The notes under the pieces were generated by a model. The model had not been told where the DNA came from, did not search any database, and saw only the letters and a program-made list of their open reading frames with translations. This document shows positions 39,371 through 57,760 of a DNA stretch of 64,000 nucleotides, piece after piece (the first letter of the stretch is position 1; every line of letters begins with the position of its first letter). The position numbers were made by a program, and so were the translations under genes. The DNA is from Hirudo medicinalis (Eukaryota > Annelida > Clitellata > Hirudinida > Hirudinidae). The stretch covers positions 228,644 through 292,643 of the forward strand of contig MPNW01000122.1 of assembly GCA_011800805.1 (NCBI GenBank). The letters run 5' to 3'.

Positions 39371-41083
39371 TGTTAAATATTAAGCGACTAAATCGGTGAC
39401 ACGAGAAAACAATGTGTTTACTTGAGAAAGAGTAAAACTAGATCTAACTTTATATGACATCGCACTTTCTCTAAAATTTTTCGATTGCAAGGTTATCAGT
39501 GTCAAATAAATTTAATATTTAATGTTTTTTAAAAACACTTTGTAAAAATTCTACTTATCATGTGTTACCGACTGAAAAAACAAAACAAACTGTCTTAAAA
39601 GTTAAAAGACATTTATCTAAATTAAAACTATGAGAGCTACAATTTCGTTAAACTGTCAAATTATCTTGCCACTCATTTTTAGAACTAAATCAGAAACATT
39701 TTCACATGTTTGATTTCCAATTAAATAAATGGATTGATTCTCAAAGTTGGATGTATCGATGTGTCGACTGATTAATTAAAGGAACAGAATTTATTGAAAA
39801 TTTAAAAATATCTGATAGTCACAGAAATCACCCTTTAAGAATAACATGAAGTAGAAGCTGTCATTCTGCAAGTTATCATAATGTTCTTGGAACAAGAGAA
39901 TCTACGAAATGAAGCCAGCATGTGTCAGATACTAAATTATGTTATATGGCGACTCAGAGACTTGTTTACCCTCCAAAATTATGAGTGAGGACCCACTGCA
40001 GCCGTGCCTCCACTGGGTAAACAATCATCAGATGTCGTCGCATTGAATGCCCATCATTCCGAAAGTGATACAAATATTAATCGATGGCTTGCTTTATCGG
40101 ATTTTGAAGGTGCCGGGAGGAGGGGACGCATACAAGGACATAACGAATGTAGTGGCAATGGAATTTTCAGACGAGTTGTGTAGATGCGAGTTGTTTGTTG
40201 CCTAAGGAAACATGGTCTGCAACGCTCATATCCGGAAGATATGACTGGCATATAACAAGAGGCAAGTGTACAATGATTGCACGGGCCTAAACATTTGAAT
40301 ACATCGACATGATACATGTAATAATTTATCGTATGATTACACTAGCAATCTAAAATGATCGCAATGGCCATCCTCCCAAATTAGCCAAACTTACAAGATA
40401 CTTCACTTTCATAAATTTCCTAAAAAACGGCTCTACAAATTTCTTGGGACTTTATAAATTATAAAGTTTATTTATCTCTTGTGGATTTATACTTAAGAAA
40501 TTTGATTTATTCAAATATTTGAAGGTATAAATTCAAAGCGATCACTAAAAGGTGTGGGGATTGATTGACCACGCGTTTTCCAGGCACGTCAGGAAAAGGC
40601 GTCCGGAAGCAACTACAAGGCTAAGGAAATTTGGGCGATGCGTCAAAATGATCTCGTCAATTCTAATAATTTTAATAATTATTACTAAGATGCAAATTAA
40701 TTTCTATATTTTAGATTTATTTGCACTCTGGCTGATTTATCTGAAGTGATGGCAGGATGAATGGGAACGAATGCACGAATGAATAAGGCAGTTTAGCAAA
40801 AAGGCATTTGCAGCGCATCAGCAGAAAAGAGCGGATGGCCATCCTCCTATCCGTTCGTTTGCCAGGGAATCTATGAAATGAAGCCAGTTTGTAAGAAATA
40901 AGTCAAGTATGTAATATTACCATAGTTAAGTAGAAATATTTAAATATTTACTCATCGGAGATGGATTGCAACATGTGTTGAGATGTTTTGAAATTGCTTT
41001 CGTCGCAGACGACGTCTGACGAGGGAGGCGTTCGTTGCCATAGTGTTTGACTTTTCTGACATCTGAGAAGCTTGTGAATCGCA
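39371..41083. other. Divergent intergenic region between NR2C2AP and TMEM26-like gene
   Basis: Likely a shared promoter region, since NR2C2AP runs leftward and TMEM26 rightward. The motif GAATCTA(C/T)GAAATGAAGCCAG occurs at about 39898 and 40868, and GATGGCCATCCTCC-like segments near 40362 and 40835, suggesting a repeat pair. A Cys-rich 87-codon minus-strand ORF at 40054-40317 has no supporting motif. Confidence 0.4.
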
Positions 41084-41507
41084 ATGTCTCATTTAAGATG
41101 CTTCTCACAGTGGAATTCTGAAATTCTTGAAAGCGAGAGCAGGGTCTCCAATTTAGTCAAAATTTTATTCGCTCTTTTACGAAAAGCCGTGGAACTTGAA
41201 ATCCTGCTCGATGTTTTTTTGAATATTTCGGACGAATCGTTACGCGTACTGGATTTTGTAGTTCATAAAGTTGGAAAATATGCAATAGAATGTAAAAGGA
41301 AATCTAATAAATTTATGTTGAGATTAAACCACAGATCGGACTCTCAGAACCTTGCCATAGAATTACAAAGATTCAAAACGTCAAATGCGACATTGGATTG
41401 TGCAAGAAATTTTTTTGGATGCTATAGAACTACGCTATCGTTCATTTTTGGGGACTATTTTGTGGCCCAAATTCGGCTGCTCAGGATTACCGTAGATCGG
41501 TGTTGGA

Positions 41508-46361
<4,854 letters not shown>

Positions 46362-46622
46362 ATGGTACACAATCTTAATAGAAATGTCAGCGCTGATCGA
46401 ATTCTTACAGGAGACATTATGTTGTCAGTATTTTGGTTCATTGTTATTTGTATCGCATCATGTCAGCGTGTCCCAAGCTTTATCGTATTTTCTGAATTGT
46501 GCGACCTCATTCCACACGTATTACTTCTTATCATTGAAAGCGTCATATTAGTATTTTATTTGATCTTAGATTTTAGATGTCCTTACTGGTCGGTTGATCA
46601 AATTATAATCTTAATGACCTGA
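46362..46622 (+). CDS. Hydrophobic 86-codon ORF abutting the TMEM26 stop
   Basis: The sequence reads TGA-ATG, so this frame starts at the base after the TMEM26-like stop. The product has two hydrophobic stretches (MLSVFWFIVICIAS and VLLLIIESVILVFYLIL). It is more likely 3' UTR than a gene, because hydrophobic translations are common in AT-rich DNA, but the arrangement is recorded. Confidence 0.15.
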   Translation: MVHNLNRNVSADRILTGDIMLSVFWFIVICIASCQRVPSFIVFSELCDLIPHVLLLIIESVILVFYLILDFRCPYWSVDQIIILMT

Positions 46623-47950
46623 TCATGCTCCTACACAAAAGGTGACATGAGAATTGAATCTCAATATCCCGATACTATCTCCTTTTGAAGGGTAGTGTGA
46701 GCATTATTATCACCATTACTCGCTGTTATTACCAGTCGAAACTCGTTGCCTATTCTGAGAATTATGTCTGCAGGCATTGTGCAATCACATCTTAGACTTG
46801 ATCCTGCCTCCAAGCCATAACTTACGCCTCCTTAATCAATACTTGAAACCGTGCCTGGCATTGTAAAGTACAACATACGACCACTGACTATTTATGAAAC
46901 TAGTAACCAAAAAGTAGCTGAGAGAGCTTCTCTTGTCTCCAACATATCATCTGAGTTATATTTGTGAAAAAACACTGAAGAAATAGAAATGGATCTGTTA
47001 CTATTACAAATGTCATTCAAAGTTATAGAACAATCAGCAATGTCTTCAAATGAAATCAAACAAACCAAAATGTCTCTTGAAACTCAGGAAAAAGTGCTAA
47101 CCACAGTTAACAAGACAAATACATAAGGTGACAAGGACAATGAAGGTTGCATCAACAATTATGATTAGTTCGTCCAAATGGCGATTATATCTCCGATATT
47201 AATTAACGAGATAATTGCAACGTATTACCCCCCATCAATAAGCTGAATTCTGGTCGTGGAATGTCGGGCAACTGTTGCTAAAATGTATTTCTTTATTTCA
47301 CTGATTTGGTGCTTCCATCAAAAAATAAGAAATACACAAAACAATGATTGAATCACCCTAAAGTTGCAAGCCAAAGATTTCTTACAATTGTATATATAAT
47401 TAATTAATATTATTTGTTTACTGATTAACAAAAAGTGATGAGAACTCTCCCATTCTTTTTATTAAGATGAGGCAAATGATGTCTATGACCCTAACTTCTA
47501 GTTAAAGTTAATTTTAGACATTTATCCCCTGCAAGACAGCTTAAACATCGTCATCGTATCTGACGCCTCGCACGGTACAACAAAGCAAAGCGGTATCAAC
47601 CCAACCCTGTGTTGCAGTCAAAGCCTAAAGTTTAGCTTCAATCTGGTGTAATAGGAAGGTCAGACAAACAAAGTCAAGACATAAATGGCTGAAGAATTTG
47701 TAGTCTTGTCCATAAATAAGAGTTGATTTACAAGCAAGAAGAGATTACAATGATGACCATGTTCAAGATGGTATGTGCAAATTAGTGACTGCATTCACTT
47801 ATAAAACCCCTTCTGATGCTGCAGCTCTTAAGGCAGATTATAAATTTCAATAAATTCTCGAGTGCAAGGAAACAAACAACTTGGAAGATGTCCGATGATC
47901 CTCAAAAAATAAAATTCGCTTTAAAAAACCTCGATCAGCAACGAGGAGTC
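46623..47950. other. Convergent intergenic region between TMEM26 and the GOLM-like gene
   Basis: No coding exon or ordered repeat recognised. It should hold the 3' UTRs of both flanking genes, which converge here. Confidence 0.4.
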
Positions 47951-50900
47951 TCACGGCTCCTGAAAATATAAGCAGTGGTTACTTTCTGTCTACTTTTTCA
48001 TTGCCATGAATAGTCATGTAAGTAAATAAATTAATTTATTGTTAATTTATAACTATCTCATCATATTATGGATAAATTTATTTTATAACTTGATGCAGCA
48101 AAAACACTTACGCGGAAGCGCTTTTGTTGGTTTAGCTCAACGTCATTAGCTGCCGCATCAGGTACCTTCTGAACCTGGGGAGCAGCCCCATCTCCTTCAA
48201 ACTGTCCGTCGGCCATGTCCTCATCATCGGGACCGTTGGCTTGTACTTCACGGGCGAGCTCCTTATCGTCCAAGAACTTTTCTGCTGGTCCCCTGAAGTC
48301 GTCATCCTCTTTCAATGCTACCGATTTCTTATCCGAAGGTAGTCCCGCCTGACCGTCTGATCGAGGAAAAGAAGTTAACTCTCGGTCGTGACGGCAGTGG
48401 TGTTGGAAATTATTTTTAATGCAACCAAGTAATTGATTAACATCCTTGGTTAAGGAGGCCATTTTCAGCCAAACTAAAATGTTACAAAAGATTAATTCAT
48501 CCTCAGTAACTTTCCACCAACCTTTAACTTTGATGTCAGGCTTGTCAACCTGATTGGCCCCTCCCACATCTAGTTCAGATTGTTTGGGAATCTAAATTTA
48601 GTGCGAACAGATTGATTGAGCTGACGAAGTGAGACTTTCAAGTAACTTAGTAATTAAGTTGAATTTCATTATTAATATCCAAAAGCACTTCCTTAAAACA
48701 TTAATATGTGGTAATCAATTAATTAATTAAGGTGGCTGTTAACGAACATAGGTGCTAATATTTATTAATAAATTTATTAATAAATTTATTAATAAATATC
48801 GGTAACACAGACAAGATGTTTGAACAAAGATGTACTTAAAAACCCACAATGTGTTCTGGAAGATCTGGTTTGAACTTGTCACCTTTACCTTTGTCGGCTG
48901 GAATTGAATAATCACACAATTTATCCGATAACCAATATCCATCTCACCATTCAACTAATCGGCTAACCTTCTTTCTCCTTAATATTTTTCTAAAAAGAAA
49001 AACACAGTTAAATGGAATGCTTAATTTCTTAAACATAAAAAAAATCACTAAATATGAGATAAAAATCATTTCATTCGTGAAATTGAGAGCACCTTATTTC
49101 TAACACTTGTCGACATCGTGTGATTCTTACATTTAATCGTTGCTCTGGGACAAAACTCGTTAAAAATTCTCATGAAGTTTTCAGACTAATCACACAACGA
49201 GACATAATGTTGTAAAAATTAATACAACATTCATTGATAACTCAACAATTATCATCATCACTACTAACACTATAATTACTGTTATAATTGTTATTATAAT
49301 AATTACAATAATATTATTATTAATATTATGACTGTTATTACTATTATTATCATCACTATTGTCATTACTATTACTATTAATTTTGGTAATTAAAAACTTC
49401 AACGAGTCATGTCTCATTCTCATTGTCAGGAAGTGTAAAATAATCCATAAAATCCTTCACAATGACTAATATTTCATTAATATCATTGCCATGGTAACAA
49501 ATGTAAACACAAATGAATAGAGAACCAAACGACCTCCACAACAGGGGGTGCAACTTGTCCCTCCACGGATTTGTTGCCCTCAAAACTACCCAAGTTTAGG
49601 TTTTTGTCGGTCTTGGCGGTTTTTATTTCAAAGTAGCCTCGGTTCCCTCCTGCACAGTGTTGATTTAATAAATAAGTTAATGCGTACAAGTTAGCTCAGA
49701 GGATTGCATTTCTGCATGCAACAGTAATGAACAGCGATGCTACCGAAACGTGTCGTGTTCAAAACCCAGCTTGCTCAGCCATGAGCGCCCTCAGGAAGGA
49801 GCAACAATCACCTCTGATGCCATGCATTTGGTGCTACATAAATGAACTCAATTACGATTAAATCAAATTAATTTTGTGAAAGGCAGTATATGTTTATTAA
49901 ATATCACAACTTTGTGGGAGCACAACTAACTTGTTTGAATTTATTAATCGTTAATTACTGCTCATTGTGCTTATGATTAATGACTGAAAAGGATTGCAAT
50001 AACAAATTGCATGCACAAGCACACAATTATGCAAGTGCATAACAAATGAAAAGCAAAAACTTGTTCCAGAAAAATAAATCAAAATTTACCAGGTTGGACG
50101 ATCTGCATGTTTTCTGGATCGTCTTTTACTTTCTTTTCCTCCGTTTTTGTTTCATTTGAGTTTGGATTCTTAAAATTTTTAAAAGCAAGTCACAAATTAC
50201 TCACATTTTATCACCTTCAATCATCTTCAATCACCACCTTACAAACATATTTGAATATAATTTGAACATAATTTGAATAATTAGCAACTGGCCATAATTA
50301 ATTAACTTTTTAAGGAGAATGAAATGACAAACCTGGGACTCATAGAGCTCTTTGAATTTCATCAGATCCTTTACTTTCCTGAATGTGTTCGCCAACTCAT
50401 CTGTCGAAGAATGAAGTCAACAACGCAAGTAGTGCAATGGTAACGTGCGGACGACACATCGATATAAATATATCATCGATATTAATATATCATCGATATT
50501 AATATATCATCGATATTAATATATCATCGATATAACAAATTGTTTCTCAAGAAATAATCAAACTACTAGGTAAGTAACTACCTTCTAAAATATGCTTAGA
50601 AAACAAAATACATTACTGACTCTGATGACTACAATAATGATGATGAGAGCAATAATCACATTAGTGAAAGACAAAGTGTGGAAGGTAAGCAAATCTTAGT
50701 TTAGTTCTAATGAATTATTGTTGAGTGAAATGCTAAGCATTCTCATCACAATTGTCATCACCATCATTAACAACAATGATGATTGTGTTTGCAAAAACCA
50801 GACATTCAAATCTATTGTTATCAGTGCAATGGCTGTAATGGTTTTGATGAGTTAAAGAGCCACCTACAAGCTCTGACAAAACCTCTCAGGAACGTCTGAT

Positions 50901-53900
50901 GAGGCAAATCATCTTAAAAATGTAATCTTTACACCAAACAAACACATCAATGCAATTTACGTGCAAAGGTAGATTGGAAGTTTAAGAATTGCAAGGGAAT
51001 AATGTCTTCGTATAATTTACATATTAAAACACCTTTGCATTAAACTGCATTGTCGGAGGTGCTGCATTTCTCTGGATTTCAGATTATCTCGGGACGTCGA
51101 TTTAAAAACAAAATCAATTTAATTTGTACACTTCCTGTGACACCCTGCGCATGAAAACTAAATCTTGATTTCGTCTGCTTTAAAATCTACATTCGCTCGA
51201 TGCACAATAAGCAATTAAGTCCTGTTCGTCTGCTGGTGGATGACAATTTGAAAAATTTAAAAAAATAAAAGAGTTTAACTCAACATTCGCACGCACACTC
51301 ACAAGCACAACTCTTCCTAGCTGATAGATATCTCTCCTCTGATGCTTTGCAAATTGGCTATTATTGTTGTTATTGTTATTATTATGACTATTAATATTAT
51401 TATTATTTATTAATATAGCCAAGAACTCATTTATTCAGAGAATTCAAAACTTCCATAAATTTCAGTAAAGATATTTTAAATATATGAGACTAATTGACCA
51501 GCCTCATCATTTATCTATGATCACGATGATCTTATAACAATATTTCGATTAATGGTTAACAATAAAATCATAATTGGATTACTCATGTCATCAAGTTCAT
51601 GGTCGACCACAAAATACTTTCCAATCAACTACAACAATAAAATAAAATAAATAATAATAATAATAGTAATAATAATAAACAAAGAATAATTTATTAGCCA
51701 ACACACCAATCCATCACATCGAGGAAAGCTTATTAACCGTTCAACTTGGCCACGTCATTCAAACTCTCCTGCTTGGTTCTCTTGAGGTTGAAATTCTCCT
51801 CCTTCAAGGACTTCATTTGAACTTCAACTTCCTCTACTTTTGTCTTTGCATCTGTCCTCTCGTCCTCGAGGTTCCTGATCTTTTGCTGTTTGAAAATGTT
51901 CACTTTGGCATCAATTGAATTCCATAACAGCTTGAGTTTTAAATGTAATGAATAGAATCATCTGGTAATCATCTAGAATCATCTAATAGTATGAAGTGTA
52001 TGCATCACATGTTTGTCAATTATGTGGTATTTTACTTTTTGTTCAAATATTTAGAAATTGCAAGTTATTGTAAGAAAATAGTCATTCATAGACAACTTAT
52101 CCGACAATTCAACAATAACAGTAATTCATTCCCCTATAAAGTTATGATTATTTCTCTTGATGTCAGTTTAATTAATTGAACAATAATCATCATACTTTTG
52201 TACAGTAGTAATAATTTAATAATTTAGTATTTTTAATTATTTAATTAATTTAGTATTATTAATTAGTATTTTTAGTTTAAATGTAACAGAAAGTGGTGCC
52301 AACAAACCTCCAGTTCTGATTTTTCATTAGTCCAGGAACTGGCTTTGTCGTCGCACGATTCCTGAAGAAATAAGAAATGAGAAACTGAACAACAAACATT
52401 TGCACGAGATTCAAACAAAGCTGACGATTAAAAGTGAATCCCATGTTTTTTCACCCATGTTTTCCAACATTTGAAGTCGGTCTTTGTAGGGATTTAAATT
52501 GCATCAAGTCGATAAAAGTCGATACGTTACAGAATTCTATAAACATTAAAGTTATTCAAACCTCAAACATTCAACAAGCTCACAAATTATTTATAATTCC
52601 CTGGAAAGTGTCAAAACTATTTTGTTATTCATGTTATTTTTGTAAATTGATAGAAGGCTGCTATTTTTATCATGAAAGGTTGGCTTTTTTTACAATAACG
52701 ACATGATTTATCATTTTAATTAATACATTATTTATCATTTTAATTAATACATTATTTATCATTTTAATTAATACATTATTTATCATTCAAGTTCTGGTAA
52801 ATGAAATGAAATCAATGAAATTACTTTCCAACTCAAATAAAGGTTCCTTAGTGACAACGAAAAACAACATTTCAACATTCAAGGTTTTTAATTTTATTTT
52901 TTCAATTTTTCTTGAAAGCATTTCATACATTTCAGAAGCTTTTTCTTTTCAAGCATAAATTAAATCATGCACTTAAATGACCGACTTGCAGGCACAGAAA
53001 GATCAGAAAAACTTTAACGACGACTTGAATGGTCTAAAATGTCTTTACCATTATTATCTATTTACCAGGCAATGTGAGGCTCAATGGAAATTGTCAAGGT
53101 ACCAGTTCACCAAAATGGAAGGTTTGAGCTACAAAAGGTGGTTGCCTTGTCTGAATGCCAACTTCAGATCCTTATCATCCTTAATGATTCCTTGCAATCA
53201 AATATTAAAAAAAAAACCATCGATACTTTGGTTTGTAAGCGACACATTGATATTTAGATACCACCTCATGTGATCATGTTGCATCGAATGATGCAATTTT
53301 TATTTTGTGATTTATTTTTGCACTCTGCCTGAGTAATTTCCCACTACTAATATTATTGTTATTATTAACTTATTATTGAAATATTTAAGGTAAAAGCAAA
53401 ACAATCTAAGCCAGAGTTGAGAAAATTGAAATTGATGCCAGCCATTTCAATTCATAATTCATAATTCTAACTCATCCATTCAATTCTAACCAAAAAGTTG
53501 CTATTCAAGTTTTTGTAGTAAATATTGAAAATAATTAATAATGTAATAGAACAATGTTATAGTAATACTACTTATGAATATTTAATTAAGATTACTAAAT
53601 AATAACATAACTTACACTAACATAATAAGATTATAATAACGCATCATTTTGGCAAATTCGAAATTCCAACACTAGTCCACCAACATTTTACTGTAATGTC
53701 TTACTGATTTATGTTCCAGATTCATATTTTTGATATAACATTATGATATCATATAATGATATCACATAAAACTATGTTATCCTATTATGAATTATTGCAT
53801 GAAATCGTTGCACACCTATTTACCATACGATATCATATCGATCGCCATGAGATTCAAATCCTCACCTTTTCTTTTTGAAGTGCTTCTCTGATTTGTTTCA

Positions 53901-54495
53901 TCTCACCATCCAGCCCTTTAATAAATTAATATCATTGTCATTGATAATATTTTTGTTACTATTATTATTAATGTTATTATTTTAATCAACCATTTGAATT
54001 TAAAAAAAAACTGACTTTCTTCATTTGAAGTACATTCACTTTCCTTTTCCTTTAACAACTGCTCCAGTTTGGACTTAGACTCTCTCAGGACTGCATGAAT
54101 CAAAATATCATTTGTAAGTAGATAGCTATTTCCTGCCACATATTATAACAACTAATTGTAATATGTTTTAGTAAATTTTTAATGTGATACACTTCAGAAA
54201 AAAAATTCCAGTGAGATTTTCCCAATCATCAAGCAATAGCTTTTAACATATATTATATAATATTAAAACAATATAATAATTAATCTCATATTAATATTAC
54301 ATAATATTATCCTATACCCTGGATATCCCTTGATAGATCCTCCTTCTCAACGACCAATACGCTGTTGTCTTTCTCTACATTTTCGAGTTGATGAGATACG
54401 TTCTTGTAGAGGTAGAAGCCATAAACGAACATTACCAACACAATTGCTACTGAAAACAGTTGCAAACCAAACGATGAACCTCTCCTTCCGAGCAT
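47951..54495 (-). CDS. GOLM1/GOLM2 (CASC4)-like type II Golgi membrane coiled-coil protein
   Basis: Thirteen exons on the minus strand: 54318-54495, 54016-54090, 53866-53915, 52308-52361, 51738-51885, 50333-50400, 50090-50168, 49534-49649, 48968-48989, 48848-48897, 48522-48591, 48112-48356 and 47951-47959. Phases close at every junction, giving 387 residues (human GOLM1 is about 400). The N-terminus has a short basic cytosolic tail (MLGRRGSS), then one membrane anchor (LQLFSVAIVLVMFVYGFYLY), then a heptad-rich coiled coil to about residue 215 that includes a CDDK motif like the CEDDK of GOLM2. The rest is acidic, Lys/Glu/Asp-rich and disordered, ending KRFREP. This layout is typical of the GOLM family. 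The tiny last exon (Glu-Pro-stop) is inferred from the splice site alone. Confidence 0.8.
48759..48799. repeat. 12-bp AT minisatellite
   Basis: TTATTAATAAAT repeated about 3.5 times in a GOLM-like intron; each unit is nearly self-complementary. Confidence 0.8.
49692..49850 (+). repeat. tRNA-derived SINE-like element
   Basis: TAGCTCAGAGGATTGCAT resembles a D-arm/A box and GTGTTCAAAACCCAGC a B box about 65 bp downstream. A non-tRNA body follows, ending GGTGCTACATAAATGAAC. The arms do not fold as a proper tRNA. GOLM-like intron. Confidence 0.4.
50466..50533. repeat. 17-bp minisatellite, four copies
   Basis: AATATATCATCGATATT repeated four times, each unit containing an ATCGAT palindrome. It lies about 65 bp upstream (transcript sense) of the GOLM-like exon at 50333-50400. 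Confidence 0.85.
52706..52788. repeat. 24-bp minisatellite, about 3.4 copies
   Basis: Unit ATTTATCATTTTAATTAATA plus CATT repeats without visible divergence, indicating recent expansion. GOLM-like intron. Confidence 0.85.
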
Positions 54496-55672
54496 TGTTG
54501 TAGGTCCCTTAGAACTGTATCTATCCTCTAGTAAAAGTTTGGTATCCAGTTTTCTGCATGAGAAATAGAGTAGGTCGTCAAATTAAAATAAAATCATGTT
54601 CGGCAACCAAACTCGACCAATTGTAAACTATTGAACCAAAACAAAACTATTTTACATTGAAATAAGATGATATCCGACAAGATTAAACCACTCCCGAGAC
54701 AAATCAATCACAATCCACGAATCACCAGCAACTACAAGCTACGTAAACACCTTCGCAGGCGCATGCGTTTTATAATTAATGTAGATATGTAGAAGAATTT
54801 TTGAAATTCATATTTACTTTATAAATTTCGATGACTTTGAATTGTTACTCAGAAATTCAAATTGAACTTCTACAAAATATCCAGGTTAATGCAGCTAAAC
54901 TCCATCAATCGAAAGCTTTAAAGAATTCATAATTTACATTTAATGTGGACATTACAAATATAATAAGTGATAAAGGCATTGAAAACCAGGCATTGTTTTA
55001 ATTATAGCATCTTGAATAAACATGAGTTTAGGCGCCTCTGACGCTATGCAAATAGCGCATTATAAATTAACTATTATTATTATTATTATTCCACTCATTG
55101 ACCTCTTGTGACCCTCTTGATCGTAAAATATTTATTCACTAAATAATTTATTCCAATTTCTATTTGCATATATATTTAAAAAAAAAACCTACTCGACTGG
55201 TTTTCGCAATTCTGCTTTATATAATTTTTTTCGATTTCCCGACCTTTTTAGACATTTTCATAATAATACTACAGAGATTCTGAAAATGGTCAATGCACCC
55301 CTGATAAAAATACAATTAGAAATGAAACTTTGTTTAAAGCTCCTCCTGTTGAGTAGAATGACGAGGAATTTAAAAGAATTTCTAAAAATATAGAGAAAAT
55401 GTTGAACATAAATTGGGCTTAATTATTTGATGGAAATCGTTTAAATGAAGACGAATCATTATTTATGTTAATGTTTATATTAATTAATAATTGTCATGTT
55501 TAATTCACAAAAGACAAAGAGGTTTGGCAGGAGCCAGGAACAAGTTTTATTTAGACAAGTTATTATAATTAGATTATATTAACGTATTATTAATTATCAA
55601 CATACATCATTAAAGTTTCTAAATTAAAAAAATGCTTTCACTTATTCAGCATTAAAATTAAACTATAATTAA
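54496..55672. other. GOLM-like 5' flank; dispersed repeat copy 2 at 55030-55080
   Basis: Contains the 5' UTR/promoter side of the GOLM-like gene. At 55030-55080 the sequence GCGCCTCTGACGCTATGCAA, then ATAGCGCATTATAAATTAAC and an ATT array is the reverse complement of the repeat at 3019-3086. TTTATT at 55546-55551 is AATAAA on the minus strand, a candidate poly(A) signal for the next gene. Confidence 0.5.
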
Positions 55673-56365
55673 TCATTTTGTCATAGGAGTTGCTCTTTGA
55701 GCTGCAGACGACTTGCCGTATTTGGTACTCTTTTTCTTTTTCGGAACCTCGGTCCATTCACTGTTGCTTTTCTGAGTCTTGGGTATATTTCTGTGAGATG
55801 TTTCGACACGAATTGACGGCTTGGTATACAGTTTTGGTGAAACCTTGGATTCATTTTTGGACACAACTTTGGAGTCATTGTTTTGCTCCTTGTTCTCCGA
55901 TATGAAAAGGTCTGACATCAACGGTTTTGCTCCTGGTTTGGGTCTTGATTCCGATAGTGGCACAACAGCAGCTGGCTCTTCACTTAAAGTTTCCTGAACA
56001 GGAATTACTGGAGAATGGCTTTCCTTTTCCTTAACACTTAACGTCTCTGGTTGAGATACTTCCAAAGGACCGACGATCTCACTACTAACCAAAGATTGCG
56101 GAGCTGGGATTTGCACTGACTCGTTTGCAACGGTGTTATCAACCAAAGACTGCGGCAGAGATGTTGGCAAATATTCATATGCGCACTTATTACTAACAAC
56201 TGTTTCTGGCGTGAGAACTTGAGTAGAAAATTCGGCTTTTACGATGTTGATCGAAGGCTTTTCTTCCGTAGAATCTTGGGTGACAACTCTGAGGGTGTAA
56301 GCCTTAGCTATTACGGGTCCATTTGGAGTGATTCGCCTATTTAGCAGCATCATTTCGCTAAACAT
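55673..56365 (-). CDS. Hypothetical 230-aa disordered protein
   Basis: An uninterrupted minus-strand frame. I start it at the first ATG (56365), although the frame is open further upstream to a possible acceptor near 56425, so an N-terminal exon may be missing. The product begins MFSEMMLLNRRITPNGPVIA, then turns Pro/Ser/Glu/Val-rich with two PQSLV repeats. It ends in a basic patch, NSEWTEVPKKKKSTKYGKSS. There is no signal peptide, membrane segment or known domain. The long frame and non-hydrophobic composition support a real gene. Function not recognised. Confidence 0.55.
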   Translation of the reverse strand: MFSEMMLLNRRITPNGPVIAKAYTLRVVTQDSTEEKPSINIVKAEFSTQVLTPETVVSNKCAYEYLPTSLPQSLVDNTVANESVQIPAPQSLVSSEIVGPLEVSQPETLSVKEKESHSPVIPVQETLSEEPAAVVPLSESRPKPGAKPLMSDLFISENKEQNNDSKVVSKNESKVSPKLYTKPSIRVETSHRNIPKTQKSNSEWTEVPKKKKSTKYGKSSAAQRATPMTK

Positions 56366-57760
56366 TTCTGCCAATTTTATAGATAGCGGAAAGTTAAATC
56401 TCAGTTGAATCGAAGAATTGGCCTACTGAAGATCAAATAGATTAGTGTCTGTAGCAAATTGCAGCCTGTGAATTGATTATTGAAAAATTTATGAAGCAAC
56501 AACGTCTTCGAAATGAAAGATTGTGAATATTAGAGCCATAAAAATAATTGTTTATTTAAAAATTAAAAATAAATAAAAATATACGAAAATAAAAGTTATT
56601 AGTGTCTTTTCTTTTTTTACAACTACCAGAATTTATCATATGTGTTGCTTGCACAACAAATTATTTAAAAGCTAATTTTTGTTTAATTTGTTTATTATAA
56701 ATATATTAAAATGATGAAAAATAATTTGTCACATGATGGTTAGGTCATATAAGCAATCGATTTCCGGGAAAATTGCGTATTTAAATGTTTAAATATTCGA
56801 TATTACTTATAATATAATTGTAATGTTTAATAAATTTTACTATTAAACCAATTCTCGTTATATATTATCGTTCAAGAAATCAACATAAACTCAAAAGGTG
56901 CTAACGTGCACTCACGGAGAGGTTTCCATGTGATATAATGTGTTCATAATTTGATTTGAAACCAAGAATTGGATTGTTTTCAAAATTATAAAGCAAACTC
57001 ATATTTATTTGTTGAAGTAGTTACAGTAGCTAATTCAAATTCAAATAATCAGAATTGTTTACAAGCCGGCACACTTAGCGGTTACTTAACAGTTGTTATC
57101 TTATCAACCGATAATGTCATCTGATAGACATTCGTCTCAGGCACTAAGTCACAGATAACCTTTTACCTGCTGTTAAATGAGATCTGATTATTTGTACCAC
57201 CGACTGAGATTTTGTTCTGAATACATAAACGGCAGAAATTTATGAGCATTTTTAGATAAAAACGCTTTTAGAAATAATTTCGCCAAAGATGAGTAACCAT
57301 ATAAATTAAGCTTATTAGTTGTCTCAACGATCACAGCCCAATGGCACTGGCTTCATAATACTAATTATCCAAACGAATATTAATTATAATAATTCATGAA
57401 TTGAACGTAAGCGATTAAAGAGTTTTCTTACTTATGTCTTATTAAAGATTAAGTATTGATCATAACTACGTACACTGCCTGATAAGGGATACCATGCATT
57501 CATCCAAATTATTAACTTAAGCATTTACACTGAGGGAATTATTCGTATAATCAATCGAGGTTTAATCGAACAGAAATTGACTCAAGTCACAATCTTCCAC
57601 ACCTCCAATACAAATCCTGTTTTCTCAAGTGACGAAAAGTTATAAACTAATTAAATATTTCGTATTTTATTTCATTAAAACAAAGAAAACAAGTCTGAAA
57701 TAAGAATTACATTCATGTAATCTTTTGCAGTGAATTACTACCATAGATTGGATAGCTTTC
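56366..57760. other. Intergenic AT-rich stretch
   Basis: No exon, repeat array or RNA gene is evident between the disordered-protein gene and the end of the LRR gene. The missing 5' exon of the former may be here. Confidence 0.35.

Noticed and set aside
40054..40317. Cys-rich 87-codon minus-strand ORF
   Set aside because: Cysteine spacing does not match a known finger or secreted domain, and the flanks contain repeat-like motifs; insufficient evidence.
52434..53273. Two plus-strand ORFs of 90 and 98 codons
   Set aside because: They lie in an intron of the GOLM-like gene on the opposite strand and lack motifs.
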